Below are positions 7,947-15,253 of a stretch of 22,502 nt of DNA, in pieces (the stretch's first letter is position 1; the number at the start of each line of letters is the position of its first letter). The position numbers and the translations under genes were made by a program. Origin of the DNA: an uncultured Clostridium sp. (GTDB lineage: Bacteria > Bacillota > Clostridia > Clostridiales > Clostridiaceae); contig UQQU01000056.1 in the NCBI GenBank assembly GCA_900543325.1, positions 1-22,502 of the forward strand. The letters run 5' to 3'. The notes under the pieces are model-generated. The model saw only the letters and a list, made by a program, of their open reading frames with translations. It ran no database searches and was not told the origin of the DNA.

Positions 7947-8384
7947 ATGAATTATATGGAAATTGCTTTGGAGGAAGCAAAAAAAGCTTATTCTAAAGGT
8001 GAAGTTCCTATTGGGGCAGTTATAGTAAAGGATGGGGAGATAATAGCTAGATCACATAACTTAAAAGAGACTTTAAAATCCGCAATAGCACATGCTGAAA
8101 TTTTAGCGATTGAAGAGGCTAGTAAAAGAATTGGTGATTGGCGATTAAATGGAGCTGAAATGTACGTGACGTTAGAACCTTGTTCTATGTGTGCTTCTGC
8201 AATAGCACAGTCTAGAATATCTAAGCTACATATAGGAACATTTAATAAAGATATGGGAGCTTGTGGGACCATATTAAATATCTTGGACTATGATATTTTT
8301 AATTCCTATGTAACTATAAATTGGTGTTATAATAAAGAGTGTAGCGAATTAATAAGTAAATTCTTTCATGAGAGAAGAAAATAA
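7947..8384 (+). CDS. tadA: tRNA-specific adenosine deaminase TadA
   Basis: This 145-residue enzyme converts A34 to inosine in tRNA-Arg(ACG), so that one tRNA reads CGU, CGC and CGA. It has the zinc deaminase signature HAE (His49, catalytic Glu51) and PCSMC (78-82, zinc ligands Cys79 and Cys82). The TadA-type VPIGAVIV (20-27) and SHN (36-38) are also present. The length is normal. The ATG follows AAGGAG at seven bases. It lies 29 bases ahead of lgt and is probably co-transcribed with it. The tadA / tRNA-Ser / SRP RNA / dnaX order matches other Firmicutes, which supports the assignment. Confidence 0.96.
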   Translation: MNYMEIALEEAKKAYSKGEVPIGAVIVKDGEIIARSHNLKETLKSAIAHAEILAIEEASKRIGDWRLNGAEMYVTLEPCSMCASAIAQSRISKLHIGTFNKDMGACGTILNILDYDIFNSYVTINWCYNKECSELISKFFHERRK

Positions 8385-8413
8385 AGTTAAATCAAAAGGG
8401 GAGAAGGTAGGAA

Positions 8414-9184
8414 ATGAATCCAGTAGCATTTGAAGTTTTTGGAATGCCAATAAGATGGTATGGAATTATTATTGCAAGCGGAGTTTTAGTAGCATTTTTT
8501 GTATCATATCTACTTGCAAAGAAAAAAGGCTTAGATTTTGATATTATTACAGATGGATTCTTATGGAGTTTTCCATTTGCAATAATTGGGGCTAGGTTAT
8601 ATTATGTTGCTTTTGAATATAAGAATTATCATTCATTTATTGATGTAATAAACATAAGAAATGGTGGTATGGCAATACATGGTGGACTTATTGGAGGATT
8701 ATTAGTTGCATATATATTTACTAGAGTAAAGAAGATAAATTTCTTTGAATATATTGATGTAATAATTCCCGGAGTTATATTAGCTCAAGCAATAGGTAGA
8801 TGGGGAAACTTTATGAATCAAGAAGCTCATGGAGGACCTGTTTCAGAAGCCTTTATAAGTAAATTCCCGAATTTTATACAACAAGGAATGCTTATAAATG
8901 GAACTTATTATCATCCAACATTTTTATATGAATCTATATGGGATTTACTTGTTTTTGGAATACTAATATTTATTCTTTACAAGAAGAAAAAGCAGCATGG
9001 AATTGTTTTAGGTAGTTATATGGTTCTTTATTCATTAGGAAGATTTTTCATAGAAGGATTAAGAACAGATAGTTTAATGTTCTTTGGATTAAGAACAGCA
9101 CAAATAATTAGTATAATCGGTATGGTTATTGGAGTTATAATAATATTTATAGCCAATAGAAATAGTAAGAAAAAGCTTATATAA
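8414..9184 (+). CDS. lgt: Prolipoprotein diacylglyceryl transferase
   Basis: This 256-residue integral membrane enzyme transfers diacylglycerol from phosphatidylglycerol to the lipobox cysteine of prolipoproteins, the first step of lipoprotein maturation. About seven hydrophobic segments are visible. HGGLIGG (89-95) contains the essential His89. The Lgt signature GRWGNFMNQEAHG (128-140) contains Arg129, equivalent to E. coli Arg143. LGRFFIEGLR (208-217) carries the late conserved arginines. The start is ATG after a GGGGAGAAGG-rich SD. It lies 29 bases downstream of tadA and is closed by a terminator. Confidence 0.97.
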   Translation: MNPVAFEVFGMPIRWYGIIIASGVLVAFFVSYLLAKKKGLDFDIITDGFLWSFPFAIIGARLYYVAFEYKNYHSFIDVINIRNGGMAIHGGLIGGLLVAYIFTRVKKINFFEYIDVIIPGVILAQAIGRWGNFMNQEAHGGPVSEAFISKFPNFIQQGMLINGTYYHPTFLYESIWDLLVFGILIFILYKKKKQHGIVLGSYMVLYSLGRFFIEGLRTDSLMFFGLRTAQIISIIGMVIGVIIIFIANRNSKKKLI

Positions 9185-9192
9185 TGTCTAAA

Positions 9193-9235
9193 AATAAAGT
9201 GGAGCAGCCTTTGAAAAGGGCATCTCCACTTTATT
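9193..9235 (+). terminator. Terminator after lgt
   Basis: A 12-bp outer stem (9193-9204 with 9224-9235) is stacked, across a small internal loop, on an inner GCCTTT/AAGGGC hairpin. The trailing sequence is T-rich (TTTATTCATTTA) but interrupted, so termination may be partial. Confidence 0.7.
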
Positions 9236-9269
9236 CATTTATGGAAAAATTATAAAGAAAATCTTTTTA

Positions 9270-9298
9270 TTGAACTACAATAATATTTATGTTAAAAT
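9270..9298 (+). promoter_or_regulatory. Promoter of the tRNA-Ser / SRP RNA unit
   Basis: TTGAAC (9270-9275), a 17-base spacer and TAAAAT (9293-9298) precede the tRNA. Initiation near 9305 gives a ~65-nt leader before the tRNA. No other promoter or terminator separates the tRNA from the SRP RNA, so both appear to be cut from one transcript. Confidence 0.6.
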
Positions 9299-9369
9299 GA
9301 GAAAGTATCAATACTAGGTACAAAATAAAAATAAATTATTTTTTGAATTTATTTTTTATCTTACGGTAT

Positions 9370-9459
9370 GGAGAGATGTCCGAGTGGTTGAAGGAGCACG
9401 CCTGGAACGCGTGTATAGGGGAAACTCTATCGTGGGTTCAAATCCCACTTTCTCCGCCA
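9370..9459 (+). tRNA. tRNA-Ser (anticodon GGA)
   Basis: A 90-nt class II tRNA. The acceptor stem pairs GGAGAGA with TTTCTCC, and the anticodon loop CTGGAAC gives GGA, reading UCC and UCU. It has the long variable arm expected of tRNA-Ser, the T-arm loop TTCAAAT, discriminator G and encoded CCA. The SRP RNA begins one to three bases after the CCA. Confidence 0.97.
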
Positions 9460-9461
9460 TA

Positions 9462-9727
9462 GCCGTGCTAGATGGGGAGTTAGCGGTGCCCTGTAACCTG
9501 CAATCCGCTACAGCAGGATTTAATTCCTCACCTAGGCTTTAATCTGTTTGGTCTGCCCTATGCAAGTGATGTTGAGGGCCGGGTCCCACGCGACGTAAGA
9601 CTGTGAACCTCGTCAGGTCCGGAAGGAAGCAGCGATAAGCAGCCCCTGCGTGTGACGTGGATCAATCTTGCCTGAGTTAACTACATAGGTAACGCTTATA
9701 GATTACTGTCGAAGTGAGGTGCACGGT
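9462..9727 (+). ncRNA. ffs: Signal recognition particle RNA, large Bacillus/Clostridium type
   Basis: A ~266-nt SRP RNA with an Alu domain. The ends pair GCCGTGC (9462-9468) with GCACGGT (9721-9727). The 5' Alu region includes GGGGAGTTAGCGGTGCCCTG, as in Bacillus scRNA. The highly conserved S-domain tip TCAGGTCCGGAAGGAAGCAG spans 9613-9632, with the GGAA tetraloop at 9621-9624 and the Ffh-binding internal loops on either side. The 3' Alu strand has the family's AACTACATAGGTAACGC-like block. It binds Ffh and targets nascent membrane proteins to the membrane. Exact ends are approximate. The tRNA-Ser is immediately upstream and a strong terminator follows. Confidence 0.97.
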
Positions 9728-9737
9728 TTTAAATTAT

Positions 9738-9766
9738 CCTTTCTTTTAGAAAGAAAGGCTTTTTTA
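9738..9766 (+). terminator. Terminator of the SRP RNA transcript
   Basis: A 9-bp perfect stem (9738-9746 with 9750-9758) has a short loop and is followed by CTTTTTT. It lies about ten bases beyond the SRP RNA 3' end. Confidence 0.9.
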
Positions 9767-9895
9767 ATGTTTATAATGATTTTGATTTAAATTATACTGA
9801 TGATTAAAAATAGAGTAAATCTAATTATCATCATGAAATTTTACTAATTACGGTTACTCTTCAATAGGATTAACAATATAGGACAAAAAAACAAT

Positions 9896-9951
9896 AGGAC
9901 AGAAAAATAGGGAAATTTCGTTAGAAATATCCCTATTTTTCTGTCCTTTTT
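9896..9951. repeat. Long near-perfect hairpin in the gap between SRP RNA and ppcA
   Basis: The 382 bases between the SRP RNA terminator and ppcA hold no gene. They contain an 18-bp perfect stem (9896-9913 with 9930-9947), then one A-A mismatch, then five more pairs (9915-9919 with 9924-9928) around a GTTA loop. TTTTT follows. The left arm is preceded by a near-copy of its own start (ATAGGACA at 9878-9885 and 9894-9901). It could be a terminator for read-through, the end of an unrecognised transcript, or a miniature repeat element. No gene needs it as a terminator. Confidence 0.6.
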
Positions 9952-10047
9952 AGATATAAATTAATAAAAAAGTAGTTTTAAATTACATGTAATAATATAG
10001 ATTTGCCAGTAATAAGTCGGACTAATGCAAGTTGAAAGTTTAAAAAA

Positions 10048-10076
10048 TTGCATTTTATATAGAAAAGTATTGTAAA
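10048..10076 (+). promoter_or_regulatory. Possible ppcA promoter
   Basis: TTGCAT (10048-10053), a 17-base spacer and TGTAAA (10071-10076) are a moderate consensus match. An alternative -10, TAAAAT at 10073-10078, would need a 19-base spacer. Either places initiation near 10084, about 58 bases before the ppcA ATG and downstream of any useful SD for the longer frame start at 10088. Confidence 0.35.
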
Positions 10077-10141
10077 ATTATATTAAAATGAAATATAATA
10101 AAAATATAAAATGCAAAAAAAGATTAAGGGGGCTATTTAAA

Positions 10142-11758
10142 ATGAGAAAATTTCCAACTTCAATGATGACACAACATCCTGATAATGTAGAAAAATACAT
10201 ATCAATTCAACAAGAGCCGGCGGAAGCTATAGAAGGATTAACGCCTCAAGATAAAGGTGGACTTGGAATAGATGAAATAATGATAGACTTTGAGGGAAAA
10301 TTAACTCCATATCATCAAACATCTCAAGTTGCATTAGGGTTAATCGGTAATGATGTGATACCGGGAAAAGATGTTAGAATAACACCTAGAATACCAAATG
10401 CAAATAAGGAATCTGTATTTAGACAATTAATGAGTATAATGTCTATAGTAGAAACAAATGCACAAGCATATCAGCTAACTGGTGTACAAGCTATTAGAGA
10501 GGTTGTAGTTCCAATGGTTGAAACGGGACAAGAAATTTCGGAGTTCCAGGATAGAGTTAATTCTGTTATAGAATTAGGCAATAAGAATTATCCAGTAAAA
10601 TTTGAAGAAAATAGTGTGAGAATAATTCCATTAGTAGAGGATGTTCCAGCATTAGTTAACGTTGATAAGATATTAGATGAATTTTATCATATATCAGAAG
10701 AAAAGGGCCATAACATAGATTATTTAAGATTTATGATAGCACGTTCTGATACAGCTATGTCTTATGGATTAATATCAGGAGTACTTTCTGTTGTTATGGC
10801 TGTAGATAAGGCTTATAAATGGGGTAAAGAACATGGGGTAGAGGTAGCTCCAATATTAGGATGTGGGTCTCTTCCATTTAGAGGTCATTTTACAGGTAGA
10901 AATATAGATAAAATATTACAAACATATGCTGGAGTAAAGACATTTACTTTCCAATCAGCCTTAAGATATGATCATGGTGAAGAGGAGACTAAACAAGCTG
11001 CTAGAGAGCTTAAAGAGAAGGTTGATATGTATGAGCCTAGAAACTTCTCAGAAGAGGATATAGCATTAATGAAGGAGTTTATAGGAATATTATCTAAGCA
11101 TTATTTAACTACGTTCTTAAAAGTAATAAATACTGTTTCATTTGTGTCTGACTTTATTCCAAAGAATAGAGATAGATTAACTAAGGCCAAGACAGGATTA
11201 GAGTATAATAGAGAAGTTGCTAATCTTGATAATATAGCAAACTTAGTAAGTAATGAAGAATTAAAGAAAGAGATATTAAGTATAGATAATTCTGTTGAAT
11301 ATGCTGTGCCAAGAGCAATATCATTTACTGGAGCCATGTATACATTAGGTATGCCACCAGAGCTTTTAGGTATGGGTAGAGGACTTAAGGAAATAAAGGA
11401 TAAGTTCGGACAAGAAGGAATAGATAAATTATTAGAATTCTATCCTATGTTAAGAGAGGACTTAGGATTTGCAGCTAGATTTGCCAATGCTGGAGTTAGT
11501 AAGAGAATAATTGATGAAACTGCAAGACAAGAATATAAAGAAGATATGAAGTATGTTAATGAAATATTAGATTTAGGATTAGACTATGAGTTTATGAATG
11601 ATAATGAGTTCTATCATACTTTATTAAAGACTACAAGACCAATAATAATGCATTTAATAGGTTTAGAGACTGATATAATTCAAAGTAAGACTGAAGAGTT
11701 AAAGATTCTAAATGAGTGGATTATTAGAATGGGTAAGGTTAGAGGAAGTATTGGATAA
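10142..11758 (+). CDS. ppcA: Phosphoenolpyruvate carboxylase, archaeal type
   Basis: This enzyme carboxylates PEP with bicarbonate to oxaloacetate, an anaplerotic reaction that feeds aspartate and related products. It is the compact archaeal-type enzyme, 538 residues, rather than the ~900-residue bacterial form. Family blocks include SMMTQHPDN (7-15), GGLGIDE (39-45), MIARSDTAMSYG (198-209), GCGSLPFRGH (240-249) and RMGKVRGSIG at the C-terminus. It closely resembles the C. perfringens PpcA sequence as I remember it. The frame is open from an ATG at 10088, but those 18 extra residues (Lys/Asn/Arg-rich) are unlike the family. AAGGGGG (10126-10132), nine bases before the ATG at 10142, gives a protein that begins like the known one. 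It is a single gene with a strong terminator shared with the convergent dfrA. Confidence 0.95.
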   Translation: MRKFPTSMMTQHPDNVEKYISIQQEPAEAIEGLTPQDKGGLGIDEIMIDFEGKLTPYHQTSQVALGLIGNDVIPGKDVRITPRIPNANKESVFRQLMSIMSIVETNAQAYQLTGVQAIREVVVPMVETGQEISEFQDRVNSVIELGNKNYPVKFEENSVRIIPLVEDVPALVNVDKILDEFYHISEEKGHNIDYLRFMIARSDTAMSYGLISGVLSVVMAVDKAYKWGKEHGVEVAPILGCGSLPFRGHFTGRNIDKILQTYAGVKTFTFQSALRYDHGEEETKQAARELKEKVDMYEPRNFSEEDIALMKEFIGILSKHYLTTFLKVINTVSFVSDFIPKNRDRLTKAKTGLEYNREVANLDNIANLVSNEELKKEILSIDNSVEYAVPRAISFTGAMYTLGMPPELLGMGRGLKEIKDKFGQEGIDKLLEFYPMLREDLGFAARFANAGVSKRIIDETARQEYKEDMKYVNEILDLGLDYEFMNDNEFYHTLLKTTRPIIMHLIGLETDIIQSKTEELKILNEWIIRMGKVRGSIG

Positions 11759-11774
11759 AATTAAGAAGTAAAAG

Positions 11775-11803
11775 CAAAAAAGTCGGCAAAGCCGACTTTT
11801 TTG
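11775..11803. terminator. Bidirectional terminator between ppcA and dfrA
   Basis: A perfect 13-bp stem (11775-11787 with 11791-11803), with a GTCGGC/GCCGAC core, an AAA loop and A6/T6 flanks, lies between the convergent stops of ppcA and dfrA. Confidence 0.93.
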
Positions 11804-11819
11804 TTTTTTAGTAAATATA

Positions 11820-12311
11820 CTATTTTCTTACTAAATCGATGAATTGATATTTTAATCCGTTTTTTTCACAAGTAAATATTTCTGATTCAAAATCCACAGT
11901 AAATTCTTTAAAATCTATTTGTGGAAAACTTGTATCTCCGTCAAAAGATTTAAAAACTTTTGTTAAAAACAACTTATCCACATTGTGGATAAGTTGTGCG
12001 TAAATTTCGCCTCCACCTATAATAAATGCGGTTTCAGATGAATTCTTATATTTGTTGATAACTTCAGACAAACTGTGGATAACTTCTACATTTTCGTTAT
12101 CCACAGTATAGTTTTTATCTCTTGTGATTACAACATGTTTTCTATTAGGTAAAACACCAGGTAAAGATTCAAAGGTTTTTCTACCCATTACAATTGTATT
12201 GCCTGAAGTAATTGATTTGAATCTTTTTAAGTCTTCTGGGATATGCCATAAGAGCTTATTATCCCCACCTATAATATTATTTTCTGCTACAGCAACTATA
12301 ATAGAAAGCAT
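11820..12311 (-). CDS. dfrA: Dihydrofolate reductase
   Basis: This 163-residue enzyme reduces dihydrofolate to tetrahydrofolate with NADPH. Visible family features are IVAVAENNIIG (5-15), LLWHIPEDLKRFK (20-32) with catalytic acid Asp27, NTIVMGRKTFES (38-49) and the NADPH-binding FIIGGGEIY (~94-102). The length is normal for bacterial DHFR. Its ATG overlaps the thyA stop by one base (TAATG), and GGAGG lies inside the end of thyA, so translation is coupled to thyA. The product recycles the dihydrofolate that ThyA makes. The coding sequence is odd in carrying four perfect DnaA-box 9-mers (11974-12105) without disturbing the protein. Such a chromosomal copy is the normal trimethoprim target; nothing suggests a resistance cassette. 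Confidence 0.96.
   Translation of the reverse strand: MLSIIVAVAENNIIGGDNKLLWHIPEDLKRFKSITSGNTIVMGRKTFESLPGVLPNRKHVVITRDKNYTVDNENVEVIHSLSEVINKYKNSSETAFIIGGGEIYAQLIHNVDKLFLTKVFKSFDGDTSFPQIDFKEFTVDFESEIFTCEKNGLKYQFIDLVRK
11969..11997. promoter_or_regulatory. Perfect palindrome containing two DnaA-box 9-mers, inside dfrA
   Basis: TTATCCACA (11974-11982) and its reverse complement (11984-11992) lie one base apart within a palindrome with perfect 14-bp arms (11969-11982 and 11984-11997). TTATCCACA is the high-affinity DnaA-box sequence. The dfrA codons here read QLIHNVDKL, so the site is compatible with coding. Function as a DnaA site is inferred. Confidence 0.5.
12072..12107. promoter_or_regulatory. 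Second inverted pair of DnaA-box 9-mers, inside dfrA
   Basis: A reverse-oriented box (12074-12082) and a forward TTATCCACA (12097-12105) lie within 12-bp inverted arms (12072-12083 and 12096-12107) separated by 12 bases. The two pairs put four perfect 9-mers in 132 bp. The codons read VDNENVEVIHS. Confidence 0.5.
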
Positions 12312-13102
12312 TAAACGGATACCTCCATTTTTATTGCTGGATGATATTTATAATCTATAAGTTTAATATCATCTGCTGTAAAGTCGTAGAAATTAGTTAT
12401 TTCAGGATTAATCCAAAGCTTAGGAGCTTCATACGCATCATTAGCTCTAGTTAATTGAAGTTTCATTCCTTCTACTTGGTTTTCATATATATGTGCGTTA
12501 TTAATTACATGAGTAAATAAGCCAGGTTTAAGGCCTGTTACTTGTGCAATTAAATGAACTAGCACTGCATATTGTGATGTATTAAATGGTACACCTAGTG
12601 GTATATCTCCGCTACGTTGTACAAGCATACAATTTAATCTACCATCGGTAACATCCCACATAGTCATGAAACAACATGGTTGAAGGGTCATATGGGGTAG
12701 GTCTTCTATATTCCACATAGTCATAAGCATTCTTCTATCTTGAGGATTTGTTTTCAAGGTCTCAATAAGCTTATCAATTTGATGGAACTTAGCTATTTGA
12801 TAACCATAGCCTCTACCAATAGTATTATTTTCATCAACCCATTCATCCCAAATATGAACATTTTGTTCTTGTAACTTAGTTACGTCATTAGATTGATCCC
12901 TATAAATCCATAACATTTCTTTTACAGCAGTTTTAAATGCTACAAATTTAGTTGTTAGAATAGGAAATTCCTTTTCTAAATTAAATTGCATTACTTGATG
13001 AGGCAACTTATATGTTGGCATACCAGTTCTATTGTTGTCATAGTAACCATTATTTAAAATGTCTTCTACTATGCTTAAGTATTTTTTATCATATAGACTC
13101 AT
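12311..13102 (-). CDS. thyA: Thymidylate synthase (folate-dependent, ThyA)
   Basis: This 263-residue enzyme methylates dUMP to dTMP using methylenetetrahydrofolate, releasing dihydrofolate for the coupled dfrA product. Visible blocks are DNNRTGMPT (22-30), FPILTTK (46-52), the phosphate-binding RR (123-124), active-site PCC (142-144, nucleophile Cys143), VQRSGDIPLGVPFN (161-174) and NNAHIYENQ (201-209). The residue after the catalytic Cys is Cys rather than the usual His, as in other non-His variants such as the Bacillus ThyA/phage phi3T type, which has Val there. The ATG is preceded by a full AGGAGGTG SD. A TATAAT-like -10 on the minus strand (13151-13156) lies ~50 bases upstream, without a clear -35. 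Confidence 0.96.
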   Translation of the reverse strand: MSLYDKKYLSIVEDILNNGYYDNNRTGMPTYKLPHQVMQFNLEKEFPILTTKFVAFKTAVKEMLWIYRDQSNDVTKLQEQNVHIWDEWVDENNTIGRGYGYQIAKFHQIDKLIETLKTNPQDRRMLMTMWNIEDLPHMTLQPCCFMTMWDVTDGRLNCMLVQRSGDIPLGVPFNTSQYAVLVHLIAQVTGLKPGLFTHVINNAHIYENQVEGMKLQLTRANDAYEAPKLWINPEITNFYDFTADDIKLIDYKYHPAIKMEVSV

Positions 13103-13472
13103 CTCAACACCTCCTAAAATGTATATTATCTATTTTACTATAAAATTCTCATTATACTACAAAATTCTAAAGTAAAAAATGAAGAAATTTATATAAAAAA
13201 ATAATATTAAACCTAAAATAGTAGAAAAATAACGAAAATAGTTAAAATAATAACAATAATATGTAAAATAAATACAATAAAATGTTAAAAAAATAACAAT
13301 ATAAAAGGAAGTAAATATATTGAATAGAAATGAAAAGAAAAATCCTTTAAGAAAAATGTATAAAAAATGAATAAATATACGAGAGAGTAAATTTAGCGTT
13401 TATTCATGTTAGTATATGAAGTTTCTTATAAATAATACATAGGGAGTTTAAATCAATAAAAGGGGAAAAATC
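13103..13472. other. Gene-free AT-rich divergent region between thyA and dnaX
   Basis: These ~370 bases hold no credible ORF or RNA gene. The DNA is extremely A-rich on the plus strand from 13200 to 13370, with loosely repeated AATAACAAT-type words. One 9-bp inverted repeat (13368-13376 with 13399-13407) has a 23-base spacer. The region must hold the thyA promoter, but I see no convincing complete one. Confidence 0.5.
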
Positions 13473-13501
13473 TTTAACTATTAATAGAATTTGGGTATAA
13501 T
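13473..13501 (+). promoter_or_regulatory. Probable dnaX promoter
   Basis: A perfect -10 TATAAT (13496-13501) sits 17 bases after a weak -35 TTTAAC (13473-13478). Initiation near 13508 would be downstream of the TTG that opens the longest dnaX frame (13491), so only the GTG at 13539 could be used. Confidence 0.5.
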
Positions 13502-13538
13502 AAAAAATAAGCGACTACGCAAAAGAGAGGTGAGTATA

Positions 13539-15167
13539 GTGGCATATACAGCTTTATATAGAGAATGGAGACCAAGGACATTTTATGATGTTGTAGGTCA
13601 AGAACATATTACAACAACACTAAAGAATCAAATTTTAAATAATAGAATTGCTCATGCGTATCTTTTTTGTGGAACTAGAGGAACGGGAAAGACCTCTACA
13701 GCAAAAGTATTTGCAAAAGCACTTAATTGTCTTAATTTAAAAGATGGTGAACCATGTAATGAGTGTGAAATGTGTAGAAAGATAAATGAAGGTTTAGCTA
13801 TAGATGTTACAGAACTAGATGCAGCTTCAAATAATGGTGTTGATAAAATTAGAGATATAATTGATGATGTTAAATATCCACCGCAAGAAGCAAAATATAA
13901 AGTTTACATAATGGATGAGGTTCATATGCTATCGGCAGGTGCGGTTAATGCCTTTTTAAAAACATTAGAAGAACCACCGAATAATGTAATATTTATTTTA
14001 GCAACAACAGATCCACAGAAGTTACCTATTACTATTCTTTCAAGATGTCAAAGGTTTGACTTTAAAAGAATAAATAATGGTGAAATAACAGCAAGACTTA
14101 GAAAAATAGTAAACGATCAAAATGTTTTAGCAGATGAAAGAAGTTTAAACTTAATTGCTAGAGTTTCAGATGGAGCAATGAGAGACTCATTAAGTATATT
14201 AGATCAAGCTATTTCTATGGGAAATGGAAATGTTGATTACAATACTGTAGTAAGTATGTTAGGTTTAGTTACTAATGAGCACTTATTTAATTTAGTTAAT
14301 GCAATTATTCAAAGAAGTGTAGAAAAAAGTATAGAAATCATAGAAGATGTAATATATTCAGGAAAAGATATATATTTATTTATAAAAGATTTAATTGCTC
14401 ATTATAGAAATTTACTTATGGTTAAGGTAACTAATAATCCTGAAGAAGTATTAGATATGTCAGAAGAAAACATTGCTTTAATTAAAGAGCAAGGTGCACG
14501 TTTAAGAGCAGAAGAAATAATGAGATGTATAAGAATACTTCAAGAGGCAGAAAATAATGCTAAGTTAAGTAAACAAGCAAGATTATATTGTGAATTAGCT
14601 GTTATTAAAATGTGTAAGATAGAGTATGATACTTCAAATGAAGTAATGCTAACTAGATTAAATAAGCTAGAGGAAAGTTTAAGAAATGGTAGCATTAAAG
14701 TTGCTACTGCATCAAAAGAAGTTGCACAGATAAGTAATAGTAAACAAGTTAATACTATGCCTAATAAAAAGGTAGTTAAGGAGCAATATAGTAATGAAGG
14801 AAATGTTGGTGAAAATCCAGATTCTAAAATTACTATAAATGATGTTAAAAAGTCTTGGAAAGATATAATAGAAAGATTTAAAGCTAGAAGAGAAATGATA
14901 ATAAGCTCTTTAATTATGATAGGAAAACCAGTAGATTGTTCTAATGGAGTAATTACTGTAGAGTTTGATAGTCAAAATGAATTTGCTAAGAATAGGTTAA
15001 GTGAAGCTAAAAATAGAGATGTTATAAATGATGTTTTCTTTGAAATATTTAGAGAAAAGGTTAAAGTTAATTTTGTAGTTCAATCTGATGATAATAATGG
15101 AAAAAGTACAGAAGATATTTTAAGAGATGCATTAGGTGATGAGCTAATTGATTTTATAGATGAATAA
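13539..15167 (+). CDS. dnaX: DNA polymerase III subunit tau (and possibly gamma)
   Basis: This 542-residue protein is the ATPase core of the sliding-clamp loader. Motifs are LYREWRPRTFYDVVGQ (6-21), Walker A GTRGTGKTS (45-53), zinc ligands Cys64, Cys73, Cys76 and Cys79, Walker B IMDEVHM (124-130), and the SRC motif LSRC (167-170). The AAA+ part is followed by a helical collar domain to ~350. A Lys/Asn/Ser-rich linker (~380-435) and the tau C-terminal domain come next. The frame is open from TTG at 13491, but GAGAGGTGA lies five bases before GTG at 13539, and that start gives the canonical MAYTALYREWRP. No clear A-AAA-AAG slippery heptamer is visible, so a separate gamma form is not predicted. 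It begins the dnaX-ybaB-recR group. Confidence 0.97.
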   Translation: MAYTALYREWRPRTFYDVVGQEHITTTLKNQILNNRIAHAYLFCGTRGTGKTSTAKVFAKALNCLNLKDGEPCNECEMCRKINEGLAIDVTELDAASNNGVDKIRDIIDDVKYPPQEAKYKVYIMDEVHMLSAGAVNAFLKTLEEPPNNVIFILATTDPQKLPITILSRCQRFDFKRINNGEITARLRKIVNDQNVLADERSLNLIARVSDGAMRDSLSILDQAISMGNGNVDYNTVVSMLGLVTNEHLFNLVNAIIQRSVEKSIEIIEDVIYSGKDIYLFIKDLIAHYRNLLMVKVTNNPEEVLDMSEENIALIKEQGARLRAEEIMRCIRILQEAENNAKLSKQARLYCELAVIKMCKIEYDTSNEVMLTRLNKLEESLRNGSIKVATASKEVAQISNSKQVNTMPNKKVVKEQYSNEGNVGENPDSKITINDVKKSWKDIIERFKARREMIISSLIMIGKPVDCSNGVITVEFDSQNEFAKNRLSEAKNRDVINDVFFEIFREKVKVNFVVQSDDNNGKSTEDILRDALGDELIDFIDE

Positions 15168-15253
15168 AAGTATATGCTTACTTTATTCTAGTAAATATTA
15201 CAGAAATACTATATAATAAAAAATAGATTTAGTTATTTAAAGGAGGATATTTT

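Noticed and set aside
9328..9356. AT-only hairpin in the leader of the tRNA-Ser/SRP transcript as an attenuator
   Set aside because: The stem is all A-U and weak, and similar matches are expected by chance in this composition.
10088..10141. An 18-residue N-terminal extension of PEP carboxylase
   Set aside because: There is no SD before the ATG at 10088 and the residues do not match the family. AAGGGGG precedes the ATG at 10142.
11969..12107. A CRISPR-like array or inserted palindromic element in dfrA
   Set aside because: There are only two inverted pairs with unequal spacing, no repeat-spacer pattern, and the DHFR length and motifs show no inserted residues.
13491..13538. A 16-residue N-terminal extension of DnaX
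   Set aside because: The TTG overlaps the predicted promoter -10 and lacks an SD at a proper distance. The GTG at 13539 has GAGAGGTGA and gives the canonical N-terminus.
14763..14775. Possible dnaX programmed frameshift site (AAT AAA AAG)
   Set aside because: It lacks the A-AAA-AAG heptamer in the right phase, and no clear SD enhancer or downstream hairpin is evident.
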